A program made the translations under genes and the position numbers. The notes beneath the pieces were generated by a model. It did not search any database and was not told the origin of the DNA. It worked only from the letters and a program-made list of their open reading frames with translations. Below are positions 1-5,958 of a DNA stretch of 6,197 nt, in pieces. Within the stretch, counting starts at the first letter, position 1. Each line of letters opens with the position of its first letter. The stretch comes from DATJUF01 sp035524095 (lineage in GTDB: Bacteria; Desulfobacterota; Binatia; Binatales; Binataceae): NCBI GenBank assembly GCA_035524095.1, contig DATKPK010000035.1, positions 1-6,197 on the forward strand, read 5' to 3'.

Positions 1-486
1 ATGGACGACTATCTGCAAATCCTGAGAATCGAATGGGAAAGCGCGCAGATGCATTTCGGTTGAAAGAGTGACGGCGAATTTTTCGGTATAGCGGATGGCG
101 CCGTCGCGTGTGCCGCTTAAAAGGTAGGAGCTGAGTCTGCGCGGGCTGGCCGAGTTATCGAATTGTAGGAGTGGAAACCAAATGGAACCCTTGTGATAGA
201 GGCGAACGGACCCTTCCCCGGGATTGGGAGTGAAAGCCAGGCGCGGGTCCCTCCAGCTCTCGGCGAGGTAGCCGGTGCACGTGAAGGTTTGGGTTACTTC
301 ATCGAGCGAGACCAGATTTAGAATAAAGATACCGACTTTGACCGGGATTGGAGCGGTGGTTTGCGGCGGCGGGACCGTGACCGAGTCGAAGTCCGGGTTG
401 AATAGGGCAGGCTCGTGCTCAGCGCTGGCGATAAGGGGTGCCGCCAGCAACAAGATCAAAAACCCAGCGGAAACGAGCTTCGCCAT
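1..486 (-). CDS. Prokaryotic pentameric ligand-gated ion channel (GLIC/ELIC type), N-terminal part, cut by window edge
   Basis: The reading frame stays open from ATG 486 to base 1 (162 codons, no stop), so the C-terminal part and all four membrane helices lie outside the window. Residues 1-22 form a signal peptide (hydrophobic core 'FLILLLAAPLIA', likely cleavage after 'ASA'). Residues 49-162 follow the extracellular ligand-binding domain of the Cys-loop receptor superfamily: 'SWRDPRLAF' (77-85), 'IWFPLLQFDN' (102-111, the W-x-P loop A region), 'DGAIRY' (128-133) and 'FPFDSQDLQI' (150-159), the family signature. The disulfide cysteines of animal receptors are replaced by Thr143 and Leu157, as is usual in bacterial members. 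From memory, the 'VGIFI...LAF' stretch aligns with GLIC without gaps. The product should be an inner-membrane pentamer with a periplasmic sensor domain; ligand and ion selectivity are unknown. ATG 486 is preferred because the signal peptide begins there. An in-frame ATG at 564 would add 26 non-signal-like residues. No clear Shine-Dalgarno is visible. Confidence 0.88.
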   Translation of the reverse strand, partial: MAKLVSAGFLILLLAAPLIASAEHEPALFNPDFDSVTVPPPQTTAPIPVKVGIFILNLVSLDEVTQTFTCTGYLAESWRDPRLAFTPNPGEGSVRLYHKGSIWFPLLQFDNSASPRRLSSYLLSGTRDGAIRYTEKFAVTLSTEMHLRAFPFDSQDLQIVVH

Positions 487-546
487 GGCAGAAGGATCGC
501 AGAGCCGGGCCCAACTGCAAAGCAGAAGGCGGTAACGTTGCAGGGG

Positions 547-564
547 ATGTTTCACGTGAAACAT
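547..564. promoter_or_regulatory. parS: parS site (ParB-binding centromere sequence)
   Basis: ATGTTTCACGTGAAACAT is a perfect 18-bp palindrome. Its central 16 bases (548-563) equal the widely conserved chromosomal parS consensus TGTTTCACGTGAAACA, bound by ParB/Spo0J. ParB loads at such sites, spreads as a CTP-dependent clamp, and with ParA and SMC segregates the replication origin. Chromosomal parS sites generally cluster in the origin-proximal part of the chromosome, so this locus is probably near oriC. No parA, parB, dnaA or DnaA-box cluster is visible in the window. The site lies about 60 bp upstream of the channel start, within its probable leader. The full match makes chance unlikely. 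Confidence 0.88.
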
Positions 565-642
565 CGGTTGCAGCGAGATGTTTTAGGGAAACAGGCGGCG
601 ATGGGCGAAAAAAGAAACCGTTGTTAACAGATTTGAATGAGA

Positions 643-679
643 CTGCGCGAGAAGGTGAGGAATTCACCCTTATGCGCAG
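643..679 (-). terminator. Imperfect hairpin downstream of the propeller gene, possible terminator
   Basis: Eleven bases past the propeller stop lies a two-part stem: outer arms CTGCGC (643-648) and GCGCAG (674-679), a small internal loop, then inner arms AAGGTGA (652-658) and TCACCCTT (664-671, one bulged base) around a five-base loop. Position and stability suit a 3' mRNA end. No T-run follows on the minus strand, so it is not a canonical intrinsic terminator. It could instead protect the 3' end or sit ahead of a Rho-dependent stop. Confidence 0.35.
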
Positions 680-689
680 GCGAGCGCAC

Positions 690-2927
690 TCATGGAGTAG
701 CCGGTGCGATGGCGAGGCTCGCCGGCCCGTAAAGCGAAGTAAGGGGTCCACCGATGGAGGCGATCGGTGCGACGTTGCCGTTGCTGCCGGTGGCAAAGAT
801 CAGGATGGGGCCGTTATGCGTGACGGTGTTGAGGTTGTAAGAGTAGGGGCTGAGGATGGGATTGCTGGAGTTTGTGGTGTAATCAAGGCCAGAGGCGTTG
901 GAGCCGAAACGCGTCGACGAATAATGAGCGCCATAGGTTGAGCCGAAGCCCGCGCCGAAACAAACGCCAGCGCCGAAACCACCTGAGTTCAGGACGTAGA
1001 TATTGCCACCACGATCCACTGCGATACCGGTGGGATAGGCAAGCTGTGTGTTCGCGCCGCTAATCGTGGTGATCGGCCTTTCGTTGCCGTAAGCAGCGGG
1101 AGGGTAGGCGGTGATGCTACCGGGTCCCGCTGGAAAACAAGCACAGCCGCTGCAAGTCACGGGTCCTTGGTTGGCGACATAGATGTTGCCGCTATGATCC
1201 AGGGCGATGGCGGAGGGAGAAGCAATATTGGTGTATGGACCAGCGAGCACAGCGCTGGGCTTATCTTCGCCGTCGCTGTTCGGCCGATAAGTGGAAACGC
1301 TGCCTGCGCCGGTTTCCGTAATGGAGCAGAAAGTATCGCCGTCGAACTTGTTGCATACTTCCTTCTGAGTGGCGTTTAACAGGTAGATGCGGTCTTGCGA
1401 ATCCATCGCGAGCGCGACCGGCAGGTTTTTGTCGCCTGGGTCAACAGAGATGCTCGAGATAGGGACCGCGTCGCCGGAGCTCCCCGCCGAATATTGAGTG
1501 ATAGTATCATTGCCATTCAGAACAGCGATGTCACCCTCAGAGTTAATCGCCATCTTGAAGGGGTAATACAGTCCAGTGTCAGGTCCAGTGATGGTCGTTT
1601 GGGGGGAGCTGGTGGCATAGCTCGCAGGCGGATAGGTCGTGATACTGCCAATACTGCTCTCGCTGATGGTCCCGCCTAGCTCGTTCGTCACGAAGATGCT
1701 GCCCAGCGCGTCGGTAGCAATAGCGAATGCGGAATCTAAACCGGTAAAGCTGCTGGTGATCGTCGCGGTTGGAACTTGATCGCCGCTGCTGCCAGATGGA
1801 TAGACGACGATGGTGTCGCGGTTGGAGAGGCCGCCATTGCTGTTCAAAGCGTAGAGGTTATCGGTGGAATCGAGCGCGAAGCTGATCGGATCGATCAGCC
1901 CGGTATCGACGCCCGTGATTACAGTGGCAGGGGCCACGTTGCCAAAGCTATCAGCGGGGTAAATGTCGATGGTCGGGACAGATCCACCATTGGCAGCAAT
2001 AACAGACCCAGCGAGATACAGGTTCCGGCTCGAATCCAGCGCTATGGCGCGTGAAAACTCCAGACCGGTGCTGCCGCCCGTGATAATCCCAGTGGGAGGA
2101 ACGTTACCCTCACTACCAGCGGCATAGACGGTAATGCTTGAGCCAGGAAAAAACCTGGAGTTGCCGCCCTCGTTGGCGGTGTAGCCATTGCTCACGTAGA
2201 TGTTGCTGTCGGAATCGAGCGCGAGGCCGATCGGATAGGAAAGTCCGGTCGCATCGCCGCTGACAATCGCGATTGGTGCGACATTGCCGTTACTGCCGGC
2301 CGCAAAAATGTTGAGCTGGCCGCGGTCATAACGCTCGTGCCTGACACGCGGCCCACCTAATTCAGTAGCAACATAGATTTTTCCATGGGTGTCGAGAGCG
2401 ATAGCTGAAGGCTCGTGATCAAGCTGGGTTTTGGCGCCGGCGATGATGGCAATCGGGGCTTCGTTAATGATGCCGGTGGCGCTCGCGAGGGGCGGATAAA
2501 CGGTAATGACGCCCTTCGGATAGGTAGGAGTATTGAGCACGTAAAGCTTGCCGCTCGCGTCGATCGCGATCGCGGATGGATCAGCCAAGAAGGTGTTGGA
2601 ACCGCCGATGACCGCAAGCGGCGGTACGTTGCCGTTGGCGCCCGGCGGATAAACCGTAATGGTGTTCGTGGCGGAGTTAGCGACGTAGAGGCGGCCGAGG
2701 GAATCGCGAACGAGGCCGACAGGAGCGGCCATGTCGGTAGTCAGCGCTATGGGCGGAACGTCGCCACGAGACTTGGCGCTGTAAGCGGTCACCGCATAGG
2801 AATTCGCGACGAAGATCGTGGGAGGCGGGACTGATGCAGGCGTCCCCGCGACGGCATTGGGAGAGATGACAAGGCCAATGGTGGCAAAGAGGAGAACGGC
2901 GATGGGGAAGGCCTTTGTGATGGTCAT
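690..2927 (-). CDS. Secreted NHL-like beta-propeller protein with 12 repeats
   Basis: This 745-residue protein begins with a signal peptide (residues 1-28, hydrophobic 'FPIAVLLFATIGLVI', likely cut at 'AVAG') and is otherwise almost entirely repeats. Each unit runs: an 'ITVY' strand, a 'GSNGNVAP' turn, 'xxIxG', 'TGLxxP', 'IALDSxGxIYVxN'. The aromatic of the first strand falls at 49, 93, 144, 208, 268, 323, 376, 432, 479, 547, 608 and 711, giving 12 repeats of about 44-68 residues and one of 103. The last repeat ends after 'ASLAIAPATP' without its 'IYVAN' strand, while the N-terminus starts with a spare 'IFVANS' strand (38-43), the usual propeller ring closure. All six cysteines (525, 534, 592, 595, 597, 656) lie in loops of the last three complete repeats. 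There is no C-terminal membrane helix, LPXTG or PEP-CTERM anchor, so it is probably periplasmic or extracellular. The function is unknown; NHL-like propellers usually bind proteins or ligands. Start ATG 2927 is fixed by the signal peptide; Shine-Dalgarno is weak. Confidence 0.88.
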   Translation of the reverse strand: MTITKAFPIAVLLFATIGLVISPNAVAGTPASVPPPTIFVANSYAVTAYSAKSRGDVPPIALTTDMAAPVGLVRDSLGRLYVANSATNTITVYPPGANGNVPPLAVIGGSNTFLADPSAIAIDASGKLYVLNTPTYPKGVITVYPPLASATGIINEAPIAIIAGAKTQLDHEPSAIALDTHGKIYVATELGGPRVRHERYDRGQLNIFAAGSNGNVAPIAIVSGDATGLSYPIGLALDSDSNIYVSNGYTANEGGNSRFFPGSSITVYAAGSEGNVPPTGIITGGSTGLEFSRAIALDSSRNLYLAGSVIAANGGSVPTIDIYPADSFGNVAPATVITGVDTGLIDPISFALDSTDNLYALNSNGGLSNRDTIVVYPSGSSGDQVPTATITSSFTGLDSAFAIATDALGSIFVTNELGGTISESSIGSITTYPPASYATSSPQTTITGPDTGLYYPFKMAINSEGDIAVLNGNDTITQYSAGSSGDAVPISSISVDPGDKNLPVALAMDSQDRIYLLNATQKEVCNKFDGDTFCSITETGAGSVSTYRPNSDGEDKPSAVLAGPYTNIASPSAIALDHSGNIYVANQGPVTCSGCACFPAGPGSITAYPPAAYGNERPITTISGANTQLAYPTGIAVDRGGNIYVLNSGGFGAGVCFGAGFGSTYGAHYSSTRFGSNASGLDYTTNSSNPILSPYSYNLNTVTHNGPILIFATGSNGNVAPIASIGGPLTSLYGPASLAIAPATP
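810..983 (-). other. Long Gly/Ser/Tyr/Asn-rich insert inside the propeller
   Basis: Codons 649-706 lie between the 'IYVLNS' strand of the eleventh repeat and the 'ILIF' strand of the last. At about 58 residues this linker is several times longer than most others in the protein. It is rich in Gly, Ser, Tyr and Asn, has one cysteine (656), and shows no propeller pattern. It may be a flexible surface loop or a specific binding element. It is in frame with no sign of frameshift, so it belongs to the protein. Confidence 0.6.
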
Positions 2928-2955
2928 TTCGAATGCGAATCCGACTGCGACATAT

Positions 2956-2983
2956 AGTTTAACGTCGCGTGTAAAATTCGCAA
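2956..2983 (-). promoter_or_regulatory. Possible sigma-70-type promoter for the propeller gene
   Basis: Read on the minus strand, TTGCGA (2983-2978) and TAAACT (2961-2956) are separated by 16 bases. Each matches the sigma-70 -35 and -10 consensus at four of six positions. The region is AT-richer than its surroundings, and the -10 box lies about 30 bp upstream of ATG 2927, giving a short leader. Matches are modest and the sigma factors of this organism are unknown. Confidence 0.3.
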
Positions 2984-3013
2984 ATCAGCCGTGAGAAAGC
3001 TGTTTAGCTGCAA

Positions 3014-3035
3014 AACACCTAGAACGGTTGGTGTT
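3014..3035 (-). terminator. Weak hairpin at the end of the transporter gene
   Basis: On the minus strand AACACC and GGTGTT form a six-base-pair stem around a ten-base loop, followed directly by two more T residues. The first arm overlaps the transporter stop codon (3036-3034). With a short stem, large loop and only a four-T run, it would be a weak intrinsic terminator at best, so some transcription may continue into the propeller gene. Confidence 0.25.
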
Positions 3036-4395
3036 AGCTTGTCGATGCTGTTTGTGGAGCTAAAGTCGCGCAAGTCGAGCGAAGGGGCCAGAAGCAGGCG
3101 GCGGCGGTGAGGGAGATCGCTCCGGCGAGGATCCAGGCGGCGCCGAATCCACCGTAATCGGCGACGGCACCACCAAGCAGGAGGCCAAGCGAGCCGCCAA
3201 TCGTCGAGAAGGTGCTGTTGAATGACAGGAGTGTGGCACGCTTGTCAGCAGGGATTGAGGCGTTGAGCCACGTCTGCATCAGCGGCATCACCGCGCCGAA
3301 ACAGAGATTGAGGCCGAAGAGCGCGGCGGTGACGATCCAGTTATGACGGGTGCTCAGTCCGGCGAAGATCAGGGTACAGCCGAGAGTCAGGGTAATCGCG
3401 GTCAGGCGGAAGGCGCGGGCGGACTGATCGCGGCCATCTGCAGCGGGGCCGATTTCATCGGGACGGGTTTGCGGCGCACGCGTTCTTGAGACGACAGTGC
3501 GCACGACGATTTCCGCCCCGGCCATGCGGGCGAGCGTAAAGAGAGAGAAATACCATCCGACAATCCAGATGCCGGAGTGCCAAGCGTCGTTGAAGTACTG
3601 GGGCCATTGGAGCCAGTAGGGCGCCCAAGCGGCGAAGAAAATCCCGTTGGCGAGACTAAGCAGCAGGACGGTGCGGTTACGCAATCCTTGTCGGAAACCG
3701 CCGGCGACACGGCTGGCGAGCATCCGCGGAACGCCGCGAAGGTCGAGGCGGGCAGCAGCCGCACGCACCTCGTGCATCAGCAGAGCGCCGGTGAGGCCCG
3801 CGATGAAGTAACCGGCGGCGCCGAGCAGCCAGGGCCATGCGATATTAATGTTGGCGGCATAAGCGCCGATGATCGCGGAGAGCATGAAGCCGAAGTTGCT
3901 GAGCTGTGAGATACGCGAAAAGAGGCGATCTTTTTGGAGGCCATAGCCGCCCGCGTCGAGAGCGTCGACACCCCAAGCGTCGATGGCGCCGTTGCAGAAG
4001 GTCGTGCCGATGCCGTCGATAGACTCGGCGACGAGGAAGAAGGCGTAGCGGTGGACGAAGAAGTAGGTGAGGAACGCGGCGAAACGCAATGAGCATCCGA
4101 GGACGAAAGAGCGGCGGCGGCCGAGCGCGTCGGCAAAGGCACCGGTCGGGACGTCGGTCAGGAAGGTAACGAAGAAGTAGGTCGCGAGCACGCTGTTCAT
4201 CTGGAACTGGTCGAGGCCGCGCGAGCGCAGGAAGAGCGGATAGACGCCGTAGAGGAAGCCGCCGCCGAAGGAATAGATGGCCCAGACGCCATAGTAACGG
4301 CGCAGGATTGTATGCAATGTCAGGCCGGGAGGCGCGAGGTCGCCACCGATAGCGGTGACGGATTCGGCGTCGGCGGTGGTCTGTGCAGGGTCCAT
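3034..4395 (-). CDS. Major facilitator superfamily (MFS) transporter, 12 TM
   Basis: The 453-residue product has the length and hydrophobicity pattern of a 12-helix MFS permease in the cytoplasmic membrane. Helices lie roughly at 34-56, 67-88, 96-113, 117-135, 165-182, 187-208, 242-262, 273-297, 331-347, 353-375, 388-411 and 417-437. The hallmark motif A between TM2 and TM3 is clear: 'GAFADALGRRRSF' (85-97, matching GxxxDxxGRRR). A weaker pseudo-repeat, 'GGAVADYGG' (408-416), follows TM11 in the second half. The central loop (about 209-241) is basic, as expected for a cytoplasmic TM6-TM7 loop. A hydrophilic stretch at 302-329 between TM8 and TM9 is longer than usual. The first 30 residues are polar and carry no signal peptide. 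Substrate cannot be assigned; drug or small-molecule efflux is one possibility. The gene diverges from the kinase gene and is followed by the propeller gene 106 bp downstream. ATG 4395 lacks a strong Shine-Dalgarno. Confidence 0.9.
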   Translation of the reverse strand: MDPAQTTADAESVTAIGGDLAPPGLTLHTILRRYYGVWAIYSFGGGFLYGVYPLFLRSRGLDQFQMNSVLATYFFVTFLTDVPTGAFADALGRRRSFVLGCSLRFAAFLTYFFVHRYAFFLVAESIDGIGTTFCNGAIDAWGVDALDAGGYGLQKDRLFSRISQLSNFGFMLSAIIGAYAANINIAWPWLLGAAGYFIAGLTGALLMHEVRAAAARLDLRGVPRMLASRVAGGFRQGLRNRTVLLLSLANGIFFAAWAPYWLQWPQYFNDAWHSGIWIVGWYFSLFTLARMAGAEIVVRTVVSRTRAPQTRPDEIGPAADGRDQSARAFRLTAITLTLGCTLIFAGLSTRHNWIVTAALFGLNLCFGAVMPLMQTWLNASIPADKRATLLSFNSTFSTIGGSLGLLLGGAVADYGGFGAAWILAGAISLTAAACFWPLRSTCATLAPQTASTS

Positions 4396-4493
4396 CGTTT
4401 AGACTCTCTGGCTTCAGGGGGGCGAACTTTGAGCTTCGAGACTGACGTGCAGGTCCGCGGCCTTGGGCGGACGGTCAGCCGTAACGGGTTATC

Positions 4494-4506
4494 TATCAGC
4501 TTGATA
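4494..4506. repeat. Short inverted repeat overlapping the kinase promoter
   Basis: TATCA (4494-4498) and TGATA (4502-4506) are perfect inverted arms around a three-base centre. The right arm overlaps the proposed extended -10 element of the kinase gene, and the repeat lies in the divergent gap shared with the transporter. That placement fits an operator, but arms of five bases are common by chance in AT-rich sequence. Confidence 0.3.
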
Positions 4507-4510
4507 AAAT
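4502..4510 (+). promoter_or_regulatory. Extended -10 promoter element for the kinase gene
   Basis: TGATAAAAT fits the extended -10 pattern TGnTATAAT with one mismatch (TAAAAT hexamer). Transcription would start near 4517, about 47 bases before GTG 4564. There is no good -35 box at 16-18 bp, which extended -10 promoters often tolerate. If used, it would exclude the upstream candidate starts GTG 4447 and TTG 4501 from this transcript. Confidence 0.4.
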
Positions 4511-4563
4511 CGCAGGCAGAACCCCTACAGGACAAAGTTAGCGCCTCGCCGAGGGTCACGCGG

Positions 4564-5904
4564 GTGCCAGATTTCGCGGGCGCGAGCGAGCCGGGACTGG
4601 CGACACGAATCTATCGGTTCGTCAGCATCGCGTGGCTCGCGGTAAGGATTTATCTGCCGTACAAAGCGATCCAACTATGGTCGCGCATAACGGGAGGCAA
4701 AGGCAAGAAGGAGGGGCGTTATCGGCGGCAAGACCTGCGGGCGGCGCGGGCACTTTACCATACGTCGATCCGGTTGGAAGGGCTATTGATCAAGGCCGGG
4801 CAGTTTATTGCGACGCGGGCGGATATTCTGCCGGACGAATGGGTCACGACGTTGGCGGGCTTGCAGGATCGCGTGCCGCCGAAGCGGTTTGAAATAATAA
4901 AGGGGCAGGTCGAACGGGAATTAGGACGGCCGCTGGCTCAGATGTTCGCGAGCTTCGAGGAGACGCCGATCGCGGCGGCGTCGCTAGCGCAGGTCCATCG
5001 GGCGGTGGCCCCTGACGGGCGGCGATGCGCGGTCAAGGTGCAGTATCCGGGAATCGACGGGATCGTGCGGTGTGATCTGCGCAACCTGATGCTGACGCTG
5101 AAGGTGCTGGCGTGGCTCGAACCGCATTTCGATTTCCAGGTGATCGCGGGCGAGATCCTGAAATACATCCCGATGGAACTGGACTTCGTCAACGAGGCGC
5201 GCAACTGCGAGATCGTGCGAGAGAATTTCGCGAAGCAACCCGACGTGGTGATTCCGCGGGTATATCATGAGCTGACCAGCCGGCGAGTTTTGACGATGGA
5301 ATTGGTCGAGGGGATCCGCGTAACTGATATCGAGGGGATGGCGCGTGCGGGAATCGATAAAAGGTGGGTAGGGCAGAAGCTGATCGAGATTTTCACTGAG
5401 CAGATCCTGCGCGACGGTTTTTTCCATGCGGACCCCCATCCGGGGAATATTCTCGTGCAGCCAGGGCCGCGAATCGTGTTACTGGATTTCGGGCTGGCGA
5501 AGGATTTTCCGCCGGCCTTTCGCGAGGCGATGGTGCGCCTGACGTTTGCGATCCTGAGCTCGAATCGCGAGGGGATACTGAGTGCGTTCCACGATTTGGG
5601 GTTTCGGACGCGGGACGATTCGCCGGAGACATTATTGATGCTGGCGGACCTGTTTCTCGGTAATAGCGTCAAGCGGAATCGCGCGTTTGCCGATAGTGAG
5701 TTGATCGAGGAATTTGCGGAGGATTTGCCCAAGACGCTGCGGGCGAATCCGATCGTCGAGGTACCGGCGGACGTACTGCTGGTGAATCGTGTGATGGGGC
5801 TCTTGAGCGGGATCGGCAAGACGCTGGATTCGCAAGTCAATATGTTTGCGACGCTGATGCCGTACGCGCAGACGTTGGCGGCGGCGCAAGGAGAGGGACC
5901 ATGA
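4564..5904 (+). CDS. ABC1/UbiB/AarF-family atypical protein kinase-like protein
   Basis: Starting at GTG 4564 the product has 446 residues. The UbiB/ADCK/Coq8 family signatures appear in order: 'IKAGQFIATRADILP' (76-90, the KxGQ motif), 'LAGLQDRVPP' (97-106), the Ala-rich loop 'AAASLAQVHRA' (137-147) that replaces the Gly-rich loop of ordinary kinases, the 'AVKVQYPG' lysine (158), 'DFVNEARN' (207-214), the catalytic-loop 'HADPHPGN' (288-295) and the metal-binding 'DFG' (308-310). All key residues are intact, so ATP binding is likely. Family members support ubiquinone synthesis or lipid homeostasis at the membrane. This one lacks the C-terminal membrane helices of E. coli UbiB, so it is not named ubiB. 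Start choice: GAGGG (4551-4555) sits 8 bases before GTG 4564. The frame is open back to ATG 4312, but that start lies inside the divergent transporter gene and its extension is not family-like. A crotonase gene follows on the same strand. Confidence 0.9.
   Translation: MPDFAGASEPGLATRIYRFVSIAWLAVRIYLPYKAIQLWSRITGGKGKKEGRYRRQDLRAARALYHTSIRLEGLLIKAGQFIATRADILPDEWVTTLAGLQDRVPPKRFEIIKGQVERELGRPLAQMFASFEETPIAAASLAQVHRAVAPDGRRCAVKVQYPGIDGIVRCDLRNLMLTLKVLAWLEPHFDFQVIAGEILKYIPMELDFVNEARNCEIVRENFAKQPDVVIPRVYHELTSRRVLTMELVEGIRVTDIEGMARAGIDKRWVGQKLIEIFTEQILRDGFFHADPHPGNILVQPGPRIVLLDFGLAKDFPPAFREAMVRLTFAILSSNREGILSAFHDLGFRTRDDSPETLLMLADLFLGNSVKRNRAFADSELIEEFAEDLPKTLRANPIVEVPADVLLVNRVMGLLSGIGKTLDSQVNMFATLMPYAQTLAAAQGEGP
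5888..5893 (+). promoter_or_regulatory. Strong Shine-Dalgarno before the short overlapping ORF
   Basis: AAGGAG lies seven bases before ATG 5901, an optimal spacing, and is the best ribosome binding site in this part of the window. It is inside the last codons of the kinase gene. The crotonase start at 5959 has no comparable site, so this sequence probably recruits ribosomes for the downstream region. Confidence 0.6.
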
Positions 5905-5948
5905 TGAGATTTGCGTCAACGATTGCAAGGGGTGGGCGGGATTCGTAA
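5901..5948 (+). CDS. 15-codon ORF between kinase and crotonase, possible coupling leader
   Basis: ATG 5901 overlaps the kinase stop in an ATGA arrangement (stop TGA at 5902-5904) and is followed by a second ATG codon. The frame reads 'MMRFASTIARGGRDS' and stops at TAA 5946-5948, ten bases before the crotonase ATG. Its Shine-Dalgarno is near perfect. The peptide has no recognised family and is too short for a domain. It most likely couples translation of the kinase to that of the crotonase. Alternatively it is the shortened remnant of a former start region. Expression as a functional peptide is unproven. Confidence 0.4.
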   Translation: MMRFASTIARGGRDS

Positions 5949-5958
5949 GCTGCGCGGC

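Larger units (their letters stand above)
487..689. other. Intergenic gap between propeller and channel genes
   Basis: These 203 bases hold no gene I can support. They contain the parS-like palindrome (547-564) and a long imperfect hairpin just after the propeller stop (643-679). On the minus strand there is a T-rich run around 608-616 without a convincing stem before it. I searched for a sigma-70 promoter for the channel gene on the minus strand and found only poor matches, so transcription could start from an unrecognised promoter here or read through from the propeller gene. Confidence 0.6.

Noticed and set aside
273..288. CACGTG core inside the channel gene, possible second parS site
   Set aside because: Only about 10 of 16 positions match the consensus and the arms are not palindromic; it is coding sequence for conserved channel residues.
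487..564. In-frame upstream ATG 564 as start of the channel
   Set aside because: It would place 26 mixed residues before a clear signal peptide and start inside the parS palindrome; ATG 486 begins the signal peptide directly.
487..689. Origin of replication near parS
   Set aside because: I saw no cluster of DnaA boxes (TTATNCACA-like) or AT-rich unwinding region; parS alone does not mark oriC itself.
438..941. Open frame of 167 codons on the plus strand
   Set aside because: It is antisense to the channel start and propeller C-terminus, has no recognisable domain, and its composition is that of a shadow frame.
1131..1154. CxxCxC cluster considered as a c-type heme site
   Set aside because: No histidine follows the second cysteine, so the CxxCH heme motif is absent.
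2415..2834. Open frame of 139 codons on the plus strand inside the propeller gene
   Set aside because: Arg/Gly-rich shadow of the repeat-coding DNA; the repeats explain its length.
690..2927. Regularly repeated DNA considered as a CRISPR or tandem repeat array
   Set aside because: The periodicity is degenerate at the DNA level and corresponds to protein repeats in a single open frame; no identical direct repeats with unique spacers.
4312..4563. N-terminal extension of the kinase from ATG 4312
   Set aside because: The first 84 bases overlap the divergent transporter gene, the peptide is not family-like, and a promoter and ribosome site support a later start.
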